Source of the DNA: DAONJL01 sp035405645 [NCBI: bacterium]
GTDB lineage: Bacteria; JAGOBX01; DAONJL01
Length of the DNA stretch: 28,839 bases
NCBI GenBank assembly: GCA_035405645.1
Contig: DAONJL010000024.1
Coordinates: 1 to 28,839 of the forward strand
Direction: 5' to 3'
Below the pieces are notes generated by a model. That model did not search any database. It was not told the origin of the DNA and saw only the letters and a list, made by a program, of their open reading frames with translations. How positions within the stretch are numbered: the stretch's first letter is position 1; every line of letters starts with the position of its first letter. Shown here one piece after another: positions 1-8,132 of this stretch. Both the position numbers and the translations under genes were made by a program.

Positions 1-61
1 TGATGGAACAGCAAAAATAGCAAAGTTAAATATACTAAGTAAAAAAAGTATGGACATATTA
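1..61 (-). repeat. Dispersed repeat, copy 1 (cut by window edge)
   Basis: These 61 bases match 23559-23619 (read on the opposite strand) with only two differences. The start is truncated by the window edge: the other two copies continue another 20 or so bases beyond this point. On the minus strand it contains an ATG at 55-57 followed by a short hydrophobic, signal-peptide-like frame that reads out of the window to the left. I do not recognise the element. By analogy with the other two copies, a gene could start roughly 80-100 bases outside the left edge, reading leftward. Confidence 0.85.
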
Positions 62-130
62 ATATTGTATGATTTAAGAAGGCAGATGGTGGAGTATAGT
101 CTTGTGCCAATAGATTCTGACTCATTTTAA
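2..130 (+). other. Possible 3' end of an unidentified reading frame
   Basis: An open frame enters from the left edge and stops at TAA 128-130. Its last residues are moderately polar and read LRRQMVEYSLVPIDSDSF. Its first 20 codons lie in the dispersed repeat, where the frame is also open in the other copies, so it may be fortuitous. The part after base 61 is unique in this window. I do not recognise a family. Bases 131-342 hold no gene that I can see, only AT-rich sequence with two inverted repeats. Confidence 0.25.
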
Positions 131-233
131 AGATAAAGATAACTTATCATATTCTTAAAAAAAACGGTATAAAATGTCTTTAAACTTCTCGTTCTTTATT
201 TACCTATTTACATTGTTTTATTAATCTTTTTTT

Positions 234-299
234 AGTTGAAGTTCAACTGTAACATTTATTTTTTTCGATATTTGTTTGAAGAAAATATTTTTTCTTCAA
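234..299. repeat. Two AT-rich inverted repeats downstream of aconitase
   Basis: Bases 234-248 form a 7-base-arm palindrome (AGTTGAA, one centre base, TTCAACT). Bases 276-299 form a perfect 10-base stem (TTGAAGAAAA with TTTTCTTCAA) around a four-base loop. Both lie just past the stop of the leftward aconitase gene and could fold in its transcript. Neither is followed by a T-run on the minus strand, so a classical intrinsic terminator is not supported. An mRNA 3'-end stabiliser or a chance AT-rich fold are the alternatives. Confidence 0.4.
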
Positions 300-342
300 C
301 ACTCCTTAATTAGTTAAATTTTTCTATATTTCTAATTCTTTT

Positions 343-2271
343 CTATTTTTTTAAGGAATAGCCAAATTTATTTAATGAGTATCTTAATAAGCCACCTGCT
401 TTTAATATTTCTTCTTCTTTACTTGTTAATAATGTCTGGCCTTTTATTGCTATGCCATTAGTTATATTTCTAATTGATATATTATTCAAATCTTCTAAAT
501 TTATCTCTACTTCATCATTTTCATTAAATTTATCAATATTACAAACAATTGGGACAATGCCATTATTTATTAAATTACCTCTGTGTATTCTTGCAAATGA
601 TTTTGCTAATACACATCTAATATTCAGTTCATATAGAACCATAGCAGCATGCTCACGGCTCGAACCCTGACCATAATTTTCACCACCAACTATTACGCCA
701 CCATTATTATCTTTTGTTTTTTGATAAAAATTTTTGTCAATGTAATAAAATGTATATTTTGAAATTTCAGGCAAATTACTTCTTAAATGTTGAGTTAATG
801 GACCTGCTGGTAAAATATCATCTGTTGAAATATTATCGCCAACTTTAATTATTATTTTACTCATAATTTTCTTTGGTAATTCTGTTTGTGGTTTTAATGG
901 TTTTATATTGCTACCTCTAATTATTTCTATTCGTTCGCGTTCTGCAATTGGTAATGGCGGAATTAAAAGATTATCATTTAATTGGAAATTTTTTGGCATA
1001 AAAAAATCAGGAATTTTATCAATAAATTTTAATGGATTTGTTATTACACCAGTAATAGCAGAAGCAGCAGCAACTTCGGCTGATGATAATGCTAATTTTG
1101 CTTTTGGATTACCACCACGGCCTTCAAAATTTCTATTTACTGTTCTTAAACTTAATTGGTCTGAGGCAGGAACAAAACCAATACCAATACAAGCATTACA
1201 GCCCGGGTCAATTATTCTTGCACCTGCTTTTGTTAAAATCTCATATATTCCAGTTTCTATCATCATTAGTTGAACCTGACGAGAACCAGGACTTATAATC
1301 AAATCAACTTCATTTGAAATTTTTTCACCTTTAAGAATTTGTGCTGCAATCCACATATCTTTATAATTACCATTTGTGCAAGAACCAATATAAATCTGTC
1401 TTACTTTTGTGCCTTCTAATTCATTAACAGAAAAAACATTATCAGGTGAAAAAGGCATTGCTACTAATGGTTCTATCTCATTTAAATCTATCTCTATTTT
1501 CTGGATATATTCAGCATCATCATCTGCTTTTAATGCAAACCAATCTTTTTTTCTTTTCTGCATTTCTAAAAATTTTCGCGTGACTTCGTCAGATGGAAAA
1601 ATACTTGTTGTTGCACCTGTTTCAGCTCCCATATTTGTTATTGTGCAGCGGTCTGGAATACTTAATTCTTTAAGACCTGAACCTGAATATTCTATTATTT
1701 TTCCAACTCCACCTTTTACTGTTAATATTTTTAATATCTTTAATATTATATCTTTTGCACTTACGCCTTTATTTAATTTGTTTTTTAATTCGATGTTAAA
1801 AAATTCTGGAACTTTTAAAAAATAAGGTGCACCTGCTAATGAGGTAGCAACATTTAATCCGCCAACGCCAATAGCAAGCATACCAATTCCACCTGCTGTC
1901 GGAGTATGGCTATCAGAACCTAACAAAGTTTTTCCTGGTATGCCAAATTTTTCATAATGAACCTGATGACAAACACCATTACCAGGTTTTGAATAATATG
2001 CACCAAATTTTTGTGCTATTGTTTGCAAAAATAAATGGTCGTCTGCTGATTCACCTTTAAATGCTAATGATGTATGGTCGCAATAAGAAACAGCTAATTC
2101 ACATTTTACTTCTGATAAACCAAGCGATTCAAATTCTAACCATGCCATAGTGCCAGTGCTATCCTGTGTCAGACATTGGTCAATTTTTATTCCTATTTCT
2201 GAACCAGGTTTTATATTATCGCCTTCTACTAAATGTTTCTCTAATATTTTTTGTGATATTGTTAATCCCAT
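343..2271 (-). CDS. acn: Aconitate hydratase, Aquifex type
   Basis: Aconitase interconverts citrate and isocitrate through cis-aconitate in the cytoplasm using a [4Fe-4S] cluster. The 642-residue protein has the short single-chain form: a LeuC-like catalytic region first, then a LeuD-like swivel domain. Visible motifs are GSDSHTPTAGGIGM, the cluster cysteines in YIGSCTNG and DPGCNACIG, and the swivel motif GGENYGQGSSREHAA. The size and layout fit the family called aconitate hydratase, Aquifex type, rather than the roughly 900-residue AcnA or AcnB. A homoaconitase or isopropylmalate isomerase activity cannot be excluded from sequence. The start is the ATG at 2271, preceded by AAAGAGGT at a good distance. 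It is the last gene of a leftward string, 30 bases after nagA. Confidence 0.93.
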   Translation of the reverse strand: MGLTISQKILEKHLVEGDNIKPGSEIGIKIDQCLTQDSTGTMAWLEFESLGLSEVKCELAVSYCDHTSLAFKGESADDHLFLQTIAQKFGAYYSKPGNGVCHQVHYEKFGIPGKTLLGSDSHTPTAGGIGMLAIGVGGLNVATSLAGAPYFLKVPEFFNIELKNKLNKGVSAKDIILKILKILTVKGGVGKIIEYSGSGLKELSIPDRCTITNMGAETGATTSIFPSDEVTRKFLEMQKRKKDWFALKADDDAEYIQKIEIDLNEIEPLVAMPFSPDNVFSVNELEGTKVRQIYIGSCTNGNYKDMWIAAQILKGEKISNEVDLIISPGSRQVQLMMIETGIYEILTKAGARIIDPGCNACIGIGFVPASDQLSLRTVNRNFEGRGGNPKAKLALSSAEVAAASAITGVITNPLKFIDKIPDFFMPKNFQLNDNLLIPPLPIAERERIEIIRGSNIKPLKPQTELPKKIMSKIIIKVGDNISTDDILPAGPLTQHLRSNLPEISKYTFYYIDKNFYQKTKDNNGGVIVGGENYGQGSSREHAAMVLYELNIRCVLAKSFARIHRGNLINNGIVPIVCNIDKFNENDEVEINLEDLNNISIRNITNGIAIKGQTLLTSKEEEILKAGGLLRYSLNKFGYSLKK

Positions 2272-2301
2272 AATTTTTACCTCTTTTTAAAATTTTTTTT
2301 A

Positions 2302-3495
2302 TTAAATATTTGATTTATCTTTTTTGTCAATAATTTTATTTAAAATTATTTTACCATAATTCATTACAAATTTTAAATCAAAATTTTTTGTCAGACCAAT
2401 TATATTTGCATAATAATTCTTTTTAATTTGACCGTATTCCTTTTCTATTTTTAATAAACATGCTGGATTGTATGATGTATATCTAATTACATCAAATATT
2501 GAACAATTTGTAAATTTATAAAAATTTTTAAATGCATCTAAAATATTTATACTGCTACCAGCTAATTTACCATTTTCTAATTTACAAATTCCTTTTTTCA
2601 TTATATAATTTTTATTTCCTATTTTATAAGTTCCATTTATAAGGCCTGCTGCTGATAATGAATCAGAAATTAAAATTATTTTTTCTGAAAATAATTTGTA
2701 AACCATTTTTAATATAACAGGTTCTATATGTATTCCATCAGCAATTAATTCAACAAAAATATTATTCTCAAAAGCAGCTGCAATTGGACCTGGCAAACGA
2801 TGATGTAGTGCTGGCATTGCATTAAATAAATGAGTTAAAGATGACACACCATTTTTTATAGCACATCTTGCTTCTTCATAATTGCAATTTGTATGGCCAA
2901 TTGAAAGTAAAAAATTTTGGCTTACTAATTTTGATAGATATGATTTTATTCCTTTTATTTCTGGCGCTATTGTTAATCGAATTCTTATCTTTTTGTTTTT
3001 AACAATTTTTGTCCAGAATAAAAATTCTTTATAATTGAAATCTTTTATATTCTCTTCTGGTTGTGCACCAGTAGCTTTTTTAGAAATATATGATGTTTCA
3101 AAATGAAGACATTTTATTTGTCCACCATATTCACTTTCATTCAGGTATTTATCATAAAATTCTACTATTTCTTTTATTTTCTCTGATGGCTGGCTTATGA
3201 ATGTAGGTGCTAATAATAATGTCCCATTTTTTAGATAATTTTCAACTAATAAATTTATTTTATTTATTGATAAATCTAAAAAATCAATTCCTATTCTACC
3301 ATGAGTATGAATATCAATAAAACCTGGAATTAAGAAAAGATTTTCTAAATCTAAAAATTGATAATCTCTATAACTTTTTATCTCATTTGTAATTGTAAAT
3401 ATTTTTGAGTTTTTTATTATTAGATATTTCTCTTTTAATTTTTCATTATAATTAAAAATATTTTTTGAGTATAGTATTATCCCTTTATTTTTCAT
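2302..3495 (-). CDS. nagA: N-acetylglucosamine-6-phosphate deacetylase
   Basis: NagA removes acetate from N-acetylglucosamine 6-phosphate, giving glucosamine 6-phosphate for cell-wall recycling or amino-sugar use. The 397-residue protein is an amidohydrolase. It shows PGFIDIHTHG (metal-site histidines near residues 63 and 65), FETSYISKKATGAQPEE in place of the usual EGP motif with the glutamate kept, SIGHTNCNYEEA, THLFNAMPALHHRLPG, and the late catalytic aspartate in LISDSLSAAGL. The EGP-to-ETS change is a small departure from the family pattern. No Shine-Dalgarno sequence is visible before the ATG; the leader is A-rich. It lies between the coiled-coil gene (gap 36 bases) and aconitase (gap 30 bases), so it is probably cotranscribed, but no other amino-sugar gene is nearby. 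Confidence 0.88.
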   Translation of the reverse strand: MKNKGIILYSKNIFNYNEKLKEKYLIIKNSKIFTITNEIKSYRDYQFLDLENLFLIPGFIDIHTHGRIGIDFLDLSINKINLLVENYLKNGTLLLAPTFISQPSEKIKEIVEFYDKYLNESEYGGQIKCLHFETSYISKKATGAQPEENIKDFNYKEFLFWTKIVKNKKIRIRLTIAPEIKGIKSYLSKLVSQNFLLSIGHTNCNYEEARCAIKNGVSSLTHLFNAMPALHHRLPGPIAAAFENNIFVELIADGIHIEPVILKMVYKLFSEKIILISDSLSAAGLINGTYKIGNKNYIMKKGICKLENGKLAGSSINILDAFKNFYKFTNCSIFDVIRYTSYNPACLLKIEKEYGQIKKNYYANIIGLTKNFDLKFVMNYGKIILNKIIDKKDKSNI

Positions 3496-3531
3496 TTCTA
3501 TTTTTTATTTTTTTAATTATTTTTTTGTAGC

Positions 3532-4128
3532 TTACAATTCGCCTCTTTTAAAATATAAACGCTGGTCTTTTATTAAAATGTTTATATATGGTTTTTCATT
3601 TTTCTTTACTACAATGAGTGCTTTATCTATTAGTTCCAGATCATATTTACAATCTTTTACCTTTGCTAATTCATTTAAAAAACCATAAAATTCATTGACA
3701 GAAAATTCTTTGCCTTCAAATTTTTCCTCTAAATCTTTTACCCGTTTTTTACGCTCTTTTTCTTCTTCTTTCTCTTTTCTTTTTGCTTCTTTTTCTTTTC
3801 TTCTTTGTTCTCTTTCTAATTCTTTTTTTTCTTTTAATCGTCTTTTTAATTCTTTTTCATCTAATATTTCTTCCTGCTCTTCCTGCTGTGCTGGTAATAA
3901 ACCTGCTGCTTTTTTTTCTAAATATTCTTTTAATGCTGTTTGAAACCATTCTTCTTTTCTAAAATTATCTTCAACCCCTTTTTCACCATACCTAACAATC
4001 AAACTATATGCTTTATACATAGAAGACCAATTTAATATTGCTAATTCATCTTCTGTAAAATTTGATACTTTTGCTAATTCTGCTTTTATTTCTGCTCTTG
4101 GTGGTAATGGAACATCTTTTTTACTCAT
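3532..4128 (-). CDS. Unidentified charged coiled-coil protein
   Basis: I do not recognise this 198-residue cytoplasmic protein. It has a helical N-terminal part (about residues 1-75), a central block of about 60 residues made almost only of Glu, Lys and Arg that should form a long charged coiled coil or single alpha helix, and a C-terminal globular part of about 60 residues ending in predicted strands (PYINILIKDQRLYFKRG). No catalytic motif or membrane segment is seen. I place the start at the ATG at 4128, because AAAGGAG lies 8 bases upstream; an in-frame GTG at 4137 is too close to that site. The first 8 bases overlap the end of thpR, which suggests translational coupling. Confidence 0.6.
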   Translation of the reverse strand: MSKKDVPLPPRAEIKAELAKVSNFTEDELAILNWSSMYKAYSLIVRYGEKGVEDNFRKEEWFQTALKEYLEKKAAGLLPAQQEEQEEILDEKELKRRLKEKKELEREQRRKEKEAKRKEKEEEKERKKRVKDLEEKFEGKEFSVNEFYGFLNELAKVKDCKYDLELIDKALIVVKKNEKPYINILIKDQRLYFKRGEL

Positions 4129-4723
4129 CTTTATCACTCCTTTTATTTAAATTTATTTCAAAAATTTTTATGTATTCTGAACCTGTTGGTTTTAATGTGC
4201 TTTGATATAATTTTATTTTATCAACTTCAAATTTTCCAAATGAATAATCAGTATATTTTTTTATTATTTCTTTTATTGTGTTTGAATTTGTTTTGCCTTT
4301 TATTCTGCCAATTGTTATATGAGGCTGAAATTTCTGACTCTTTTTTTCAATGAAATATTCTTTCAATTCTTTTAATGAAAAATCATAAATTTTTTTATAT
4401 AATTTATTTATTAATAATTCTTTATCAATAACACCAATCCAGAAAACAGATGGTCGCTTTAAATCAGGAAAAACGCCAGTGTTTTTTAATTCAATAGTAA
4501 ATGCGTTTACATCATTAGTATCAAGGGTTTTTATTTTCTCTGAATATGAATTAAAAATTGTTTCTGGAATTTCACCTAAAAAACAAAGTGTTAAATGTAG
4601 ATTTTCTCTTTTCACTATTTTTAAATTATTGATTTTTTTTATTTCACTAAAAAATAATTTTGCTTTTAGTTCTTCTGGAATATCAATTGCCCAAAATAAT
4701 CGAATAAAATTATTTGTTGTCAC
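4121..4723 (-). CDS. thpR: RNA 2',3'-cyclic phosphodiesterase (2H family)
   Basis: ThpR opens 2',3'-cyclic phosphates at RNA ends, and the family also has reversible 2'-5' RNA ligase activity in vitro. The 200-residue protein has the typical start IRLFWAIDIP and the two catalytic HxTx motifs, HLTL at residues 43-46 and HITI at residues 135-138, with the usual family length. Translation appears to start at a GTG, five bases after the prepilin stop, with no strong Shine-Dalgarno sequence, so re-initiation after the prepilin gene is likely. It overlaps the following coiled-coil gene. The physiological RNA substrate is unknown. Confidence 0.9.
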   Translation of the reverse strand: MTTNNFIRLFWAIDIPEELKAKLFFSEIKKINNLKIVKRENLHLTLCFLGEIPETIFNSYSEKIKTLDTNDVNAFTIELKNTGVFPDLKRPSVFWIGVIDKELLINKLYKKIYDFSLKELKEYFIEKKSQKFQPHITIGRIKGKTNSNTIKEIIKKYTDYSFGKFEVDKIKLYQSTLKPTGSEYIKIFEINLNKRSDKDE

Positions 4724-4728
4724 TTTTT

Positions 4729-5136
4729 TTAATAAGAAGAAAAACTATCACCATTAGCATCAATACCAAATAAATTTACCATTATTGTTGGTTCTTCTGT
4801 TTCACCATTATCTTTATAAACCCAGCCACCTAATCCATTTAATGTTGTTGATTCATTTGTTGATGGTGTGAACATTTCCTTTGGTCTGACATGCAAATAA
4901 CCAGAATCAACCATTTCTGAAATTGAAGAAGGCCATCTATTATTATTTTTTGCAAAAAACAATTTCGCTGCTACTCTTATAGCATGTAAATTTGCTTTTG
5001 TTACGTCTATTTCTGCTAATTCTTTTAAATGAATATATTTTGGAATTATTATTGACGCTAAAATTCCAATTAAAATAATCACAATAAGTAATTCAATTAG
5101 AGTAAAACCTTTAATTTTTCGATTTACTTTTTTCAT
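4729..5136 (-). CDS. Type IV prepilin / GspG-like pseudopilin
   Basis: This is a 135-residue secreted pilin-like protein. The leader of 10 residues ends in glycine, and the cleavage and methylation site is KG followed by FTLIELLIVI, with the conserved glutamate at mature position 5. The hydrophobic helix that follows (about residues 11-31) would anchor it in the membrane and pack it in the filament core. The C-terminal domain is short and ends in DANGDSFSSY, which resembles the calcium-site region of GspG-type pseudopilins. A strong GGAGGG ribosome site lies just upstream of the ATG, and a sigma70-type promoter lies at 5178-5205. It opens the leftward gene string, and pilT is elsewhere in the window (23722). 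Major pilin and minor pseudopilin remain possible roles. Confidence 0.88.
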   Translation of the reverse strand: MKKVNRKIKGFTLIELLIVIILIGILASIIIPKYIHLKELAEIDVTKANLHAIRVAAKLFFAKNNNRWPSSISEMVDSGYLHVRPKEMFTPSTNESTTLNGLGGWVYKDNGETEEPTIMVNLFGIDANGDSFSSY

Positions 5137-5177
5137 TAATTTCCCTCCTTCAAGATTTAAAAATTTTTAATTTTATA

Positions 5178-5205
5178 ATTCTATAAATTTTTTGTATTTT
5201 GTCAA
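5178..5205 (-). promoter_or_regulatory. Promoter of the prepilin gene string
   Basis: On the minus strand there is a perfect TTGACA -35 box (5205-5200), a 16-base spacer and a TAGAAT -10 box (5183-5178). The start of transcription would fall about 35-40 bases before the prepilin ATG, just upstream of its GGAGGG site. The dispersed repeat ends 15 bases further upstream of the -35 box. Confidence 0.7.
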
Positions 5206-5220
5206 GATTATTTTTTAAAA

Positions 5221-5273
5221 TTTTTGGAAAAGAACAAGCAGATGATGGAACAGCAAAAATAGCAAAGTTAAAT
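5221..5273 (-). repeat. Dispersed repeat, copy 2
   Basis: These 53 bases match copy 3 (23589-23641, inverted) with three differences, and overlap in content with copy 1. The match stops abruptly at 5273, where it abuts the transposase-like remnant. The half of the repeat present in copies 1 and 3 beyond this point is missing. Relative to the prepilin gene, the repeat lies 85 bases upstream, in the same orientation that copy 3 has relative to pilT. Confidence 0.85.
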
Positions 5274-5670
5274 CGGGAAGTTTACAGAGATGGTATACCC
5301 TTTTCTTAAGAATATATTATTAAAAATAAAATCTAAGTCAAGAGGAAAAAAACAAAAGAAAGAAAGGTAATCAAAATCAGGAAGCCATTGCTTAATTAAA
5401 GTAACAGGTTCTTTCCAATTTTTATAAGAATTTTTACGAAAGAAATTTATAATAAAATTGATAAGTTGAAATTTAGAAAAAAATTATAAATTTTAGAATT
5501 TCTGTTCAATAGTATTATGAACAGTTTTGCGATTTGGATTAAAATTAGATTTGTATAGTGGAATAAAAGAATGTTGAGCACCTACCTTTTCAATAGTATA
5601 AACAAAATATAAATTTCTTTTAAAGAAAAGAAAATTTAATATGGTCTATCTATAGGCTCATCTAAAATTT
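5268..5670 (-). pseudogene. Decayed transposase/integrase-like remnant
   Basis: On the minus strand, pieces of one protein can be read in shifted frames. 5493-5640 reads with IEKVGAQHSFIPL and RKTVHNTIEQKF before a stop. 5268-5474 reads with KNWKEPVTLIKQWLPDF and ends at TAA 5270-5268. An upstream piece (LDEPIDRPY) is in another frame. The order, an H-x-F-I-P-L stretch followed by TIEQKF and a basic W-rich tail, recalls the end of an integrase-core (DDE) transposase, but the family call is tentative. Frameshifts and stops make it nonfunctional. It abuts dispersed-repeat copy 2. Confidence 0.45.
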
Positions 5671-5683
5671 ATAAAATTTTTTC

Positions 5684-5712
5684 TTGACAAAAATAACTTA
5701 TTAAAATATACT
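5684..5712 (+). promoter_or_regulatory. Promoter of the hydrogenase operon
   Basis: TTGACA at 5684-5689, a 17-base spacer and TATACT at 5707-5712 make a near-consensus sigma70-type promoter. Transcription would start near 5719 and give a leader of about 140 bases before the CBS-domain gene at 5862. The leader is mostly A and T with one G-containing patch near 5731-5751. I see no clear terminator or operator in it. Confidence 0.7.
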
Positions 5713-5861
5713 AAAAAAAAATTAAAATTTTGGTAATCACGAAAGTAGAGCCAAAATGAAAAAAAGAAAATATTTTTTAAAAAAATTTATTTCTTCCAAT
5801 CATAAAATAAAATTTTATTTTTTAAATAATCACATTAACTTCAAAATAAGGGGGAAGTATT

Positions 5862-6260
5862 ATGCTTGGTAATTTTTATGCAAAAGATATTATGAAAACT
5901 GATTTGCAGGTTGTCTATCCAGATGATGAAATAAAAACAGTAATTGAAAAATTAGCAGAATATAAAATTAGTGGATTACCTGTAATTGATGAAAATGAAA
6001 ATCTGGTTGGTGTTATTTCTGAAAAAGATGTAATAAATATTCTTTTAAGTGGCAATGTAAATAACACAAAAGTAAAAGAGATAATGACAAAAAAAGTTGT
6101 TAGTTGTGATTTGATGGCACCATTAGAACAGGTATCAATGATTATTGCCCACAATAATTTTCGGCGTGTGCCTATCACTGATAAAGGGAAATTAGTTGGG
6201 CTCATCAGCAGAAGTGATATTATTGATTTTTTCTATAATCACTTTTATAAAAATGAATAA
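5862..6260 (+). CDS. CBS-domain pair protein (putative energy sensor)
   Basis: This 132-residue soluble protein is essentially two CBS motifs and nothing else. The first spans about residues 5-65 (KISGLPVIDENENLVGVISE) and the second about 70-130 (NFRRVPITDKGKLVGLISRSD). Paired CBS motifs form a Bateman module that in other proteins binds AMP, ATP, SAM or related ligands. The ribosome site AAGGGGGAAG is the strongest in the region. The gene is the first of the hydrogenase operon, and its last 8 bases overlap the HydB-like start, so the two are probably translated together. A role in tuning the hydrogenase to cell energy state is inference; the ligand cannot be read from sequence. Confidence 0.88.
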   Translation: MLGNFYAKDIMKTDLQVVYPDDEIKTVIEKLAEYKISGLPVIDENENLVGVISEKDVINILLSGNVNNTKVKEIMTKKVVSCDLMAPLEQVSMIIAHNNFRRVPITDKGKLVGLISRSDIIDFFYNHFYKNE

Positions 6261-7308
6261 TAAAAAATTATTTACTTTATCAAAATTAAATTTTTTAGAA
6301 AAATTAAATGAATTAAAAAAAGAGTTTGATATCTATATACCTTATAATAATGGTAAAAAAGATTATAAAATATTAAATGAAGAACTTGATATAAATAAAA
6401 TAGAATTAAATGGAATTAGACCATTAAATAATATTAAATCTTTATTTTTCCCTTCTACAAAAGAAGTTGCAACTTATCCAGAAGAAAAAGAGAAAAATAA
6501 AATAACTAAAAAAAGAATTATTGTTGGCATTAAAAATTGTGATTTATATTCAATAATGATTTTAGATAAAATTTTTTTGAATGAAGAATATCCAGAATTT
6601 AAAGATATATTTTATGAAGAATTACGAGAAAATACATACTTTATTTCATCTGATTGTGATAATATTAAAGATACCTGTTCGTGTTTGTTAGTAAATTTAT
6701 TACCATATACAAATGAACCAATAAAAAATTGTATAATGAATATCACTGAAAATAAAGAAGATGATTTAATAATTGAAATATTTGAGAATAAATCAGGAAT
6801 TGAATTTGGTAATATAAAAAATGAAAAAGAAGAGCAAATAAGAACCGAACGGGAAAAAATACGAAAAAAAACAATAAATGAATTAGAAAAAATAAAATCA
6901 AAATTTGAAACAGATATAAAAGATTATCAAGAATTATTAAATAAAACAGTAAATAAAAAAGAATGGAAAATAATAGCAAATAAATGTGTGCAATGCCACG
7001 GGTGTATAAATGGTTGTCCAACCTGTCATTGTTATTTATTAGTTGATGCAAAAATAAATTCTGAAAAAAATAGCCGCTATAAAATCTGGGATAGTTGTTA
7101 TTATCGTGCTTATGCGCTGATGGCTGGTAATATTACACCAAGACCAGATTTTATCAAAAGATTTCAACATCGTTATTTTCATAAATATGATTATTTTTTA
7201 AGAAATATAAATTTACCAGGTTGCAGTGGTTGTGGTAGATGTATTGAAACCTGTATGGCAAAAATTGATTTTAGAATTTTATTTGATAAATTAAAACAAA
7301 TAGAATAA
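6253..7308 (+). CDS. hydB: HydB-like iron-sulfur electron-transfer subunit
   Basis: This 351-residue protein resembles the beta subunit of cytosolic sulfhydrogenase and anaerobic sulfite reductase subunit A. The N-terminal domain has family landmarks: RPLNNIKSLFFPSTKE, VGIKNCDLYSIMILDKIF and an SSDCDNI...TCSC stretch. A Lys/Glu-rich helical stretch (about residues 200-240) precedes two ferredoxin-type [4Fe-4S] motifs, CVQCHGCINGCP near residue 244 and CSGCGRCIETCM near residue 323. Its expected role is to carry electrons between the HydG flavin and the hydrogenase clusters. I start it at the ATG at 6253, which overlaps the CBS gene stop; a longer upstream frame lies inside the CBS gene and has no support. 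The next gene starts two bases after its stop. Confidence 0.85.
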   Translation: MNNKKLFTLSKLNFLEKLNELKKEFDIYIPYNNGKKDYKILNEELDINKIELNGIRPLNNIKSLFFPSTKEVATYPEEKEKNKITKKRIIVGIKNCDLYSIMILDKIFLNEEYPEFKDIFYEELRENTYFISSDCDNIKDTCSCLLVNLLPYTNEPIKNCIMNITENKEDDLIIEIFENKSGIEFGNIKNEKEEQIRTEREKIRKKTINELEKIKSKFETDIKDYQELLNKTVNKKEWKIIANKCVQCHGCINGCPTCHCYLLVDAKINSEKNSRYKIWDSCYYRAYALMAGNITPRPDFIKRFQHRYFHKYDYFLRNINLPGCSGCGRCIETCMAKIDFRILFDKLKQIE

Positions 7309-7310
7309 TT

Positions 7311-8129
7311 ATGGGAAAAAATCCATATAAACCAATTATTGCAAAAATAAAAAAGATAATAAATGAAACACCAACTATAAAAACTTTTGTTTTTGATTTA
7401 AAAGAACCAATAAAATTTAAAGCTGGTCAATTTATGCAATTAACTGTGCCTGGTTTAGGTGAAGCCCCGTTTACTCCATCTTCTTCGCCTTTTATTTCAA
7501 ATGAAATGGAAATTACAATATTAAAAACAGGTATAGTAACAGAAGCATTACATAATTTAAAAGAAGGTGATGAGGTTGGTTTGCGTGGACCTTTTGGCAA
7601 AGGTTATCCTGTTGAAAAATTTGAAAATAAAATAATTTATATTATTGGTGGTGGAGTTGGTTTAGCGCCATTGCGTTCTTTAATTTTTACTCTTATTCAT
7701 AATTATAACAATTACAAAAAAATATTTATTAAATATGGTGCGCGTTCACCAGAAGAATTATGCTTTAAAAGATATTATGATGAATGGAGTAAAATACCAA
7801 ATATCGAACTTGAAATAACAATAGATAAACCATATCCAGATTGGACAGGGAAGGTTGGTTTAGTTACTACTTTACTTGAAAATTTAAAAATTGATAAAGA
7901 TGAAACTTATGCTGTTTCCTGTGGTCCTGAAATTATGCTTAAATTTGTTACTGTAAAATTATTAGAACAACAATTTGACCCTTATAAAATATATTTGTCA
8001 ATGAACAGAAAAATGAGTTGTGGTATGGGACAATGTGGTAAATGTAATATTGGTAATATTTATTTATGTAAAGATGGACCTGATATTTGTTTTGGGAAAT
8101 ATCAGGATTATTTTGATTTATTCTGTTAA
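7311..8129 (+). CDS. hydG: HydG-like FAD/NAD(P)H-binding subunit
   Basis: This 272-residue protein is a ferredoxin-NADP reductase-type flavoprotein like the gamma subunit of sulfhydrogenase and the electron-transfer subunit of dihydroorotate dehydrogenase. The first about 100 residues form the FAD barrel (FTPSSSP at the flavin site, LRGPFGKGYP). IIGGGVGLAPLRSL near residue 110 is the dinucleotide-binding loop. The C-terminal MSCGMGQCGKCNIG with a further cysteine (YLCKDGP) is the [2Fe-2S] site. It should exchange electrons with NADH or NADPH; which one is not decidable here. It is packed between hydB and the MopB-like gene with gaps of two and three bases. No clear Shine-Dalgarno sequence is present. 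Confidence 0.88.
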   Translation: MGKNPYKPIIAKIKKIINETPTIKTFVFDLKEPIKFKAGQFMQLTVPGLGEAPFTPSSSPFISNEMEITILKTGIVTEALHNLKEGDEVGLRGPFGKGYPVEKFENKIIYIIGGGVGLAPLRSLIFTLIHNYNNYKKIFIKYGARSPEELCFKRYYDEWSKIPNIELEITIDKPYPDWTGKVGLVTTLLENLKIDKDETYAVSCGPEIMLKFVTVKLLEQQFDPYKIYLSMNRKMSCGMGQCGKCNIGNIYLCKDGPDICFGKYQDYFDLFC

Positions 8130-8132
8130 TTT

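Noticed and set aside
276-299. Intrinsic terminator of the aconitase transcript
   Set aside because: The stem is perfect but is made almost only of A-T pairs and is not followed by a T-run on the minus strand.
5731-5760. Patch in the hydrogenase leader containing CACGAAAGTAGAGCC, looked at as a possible cyclic-dinucleotide riboswitch
   Set aside because: Only a few bases resemble the conserved core and no paired stems can be built around it; a similar CACGAAAATAGA patch at 23474 is also unstructured. The two patches might be relics of mobile-element ends, but the evidence is too thin.
6196-6252. Upstream extension of the HydB-like gene
   Set aside because: The extra 19 codons lie entirely inside the CBS gene in another frame and lack a ribosome site; the family start fits the ATG at 6253.
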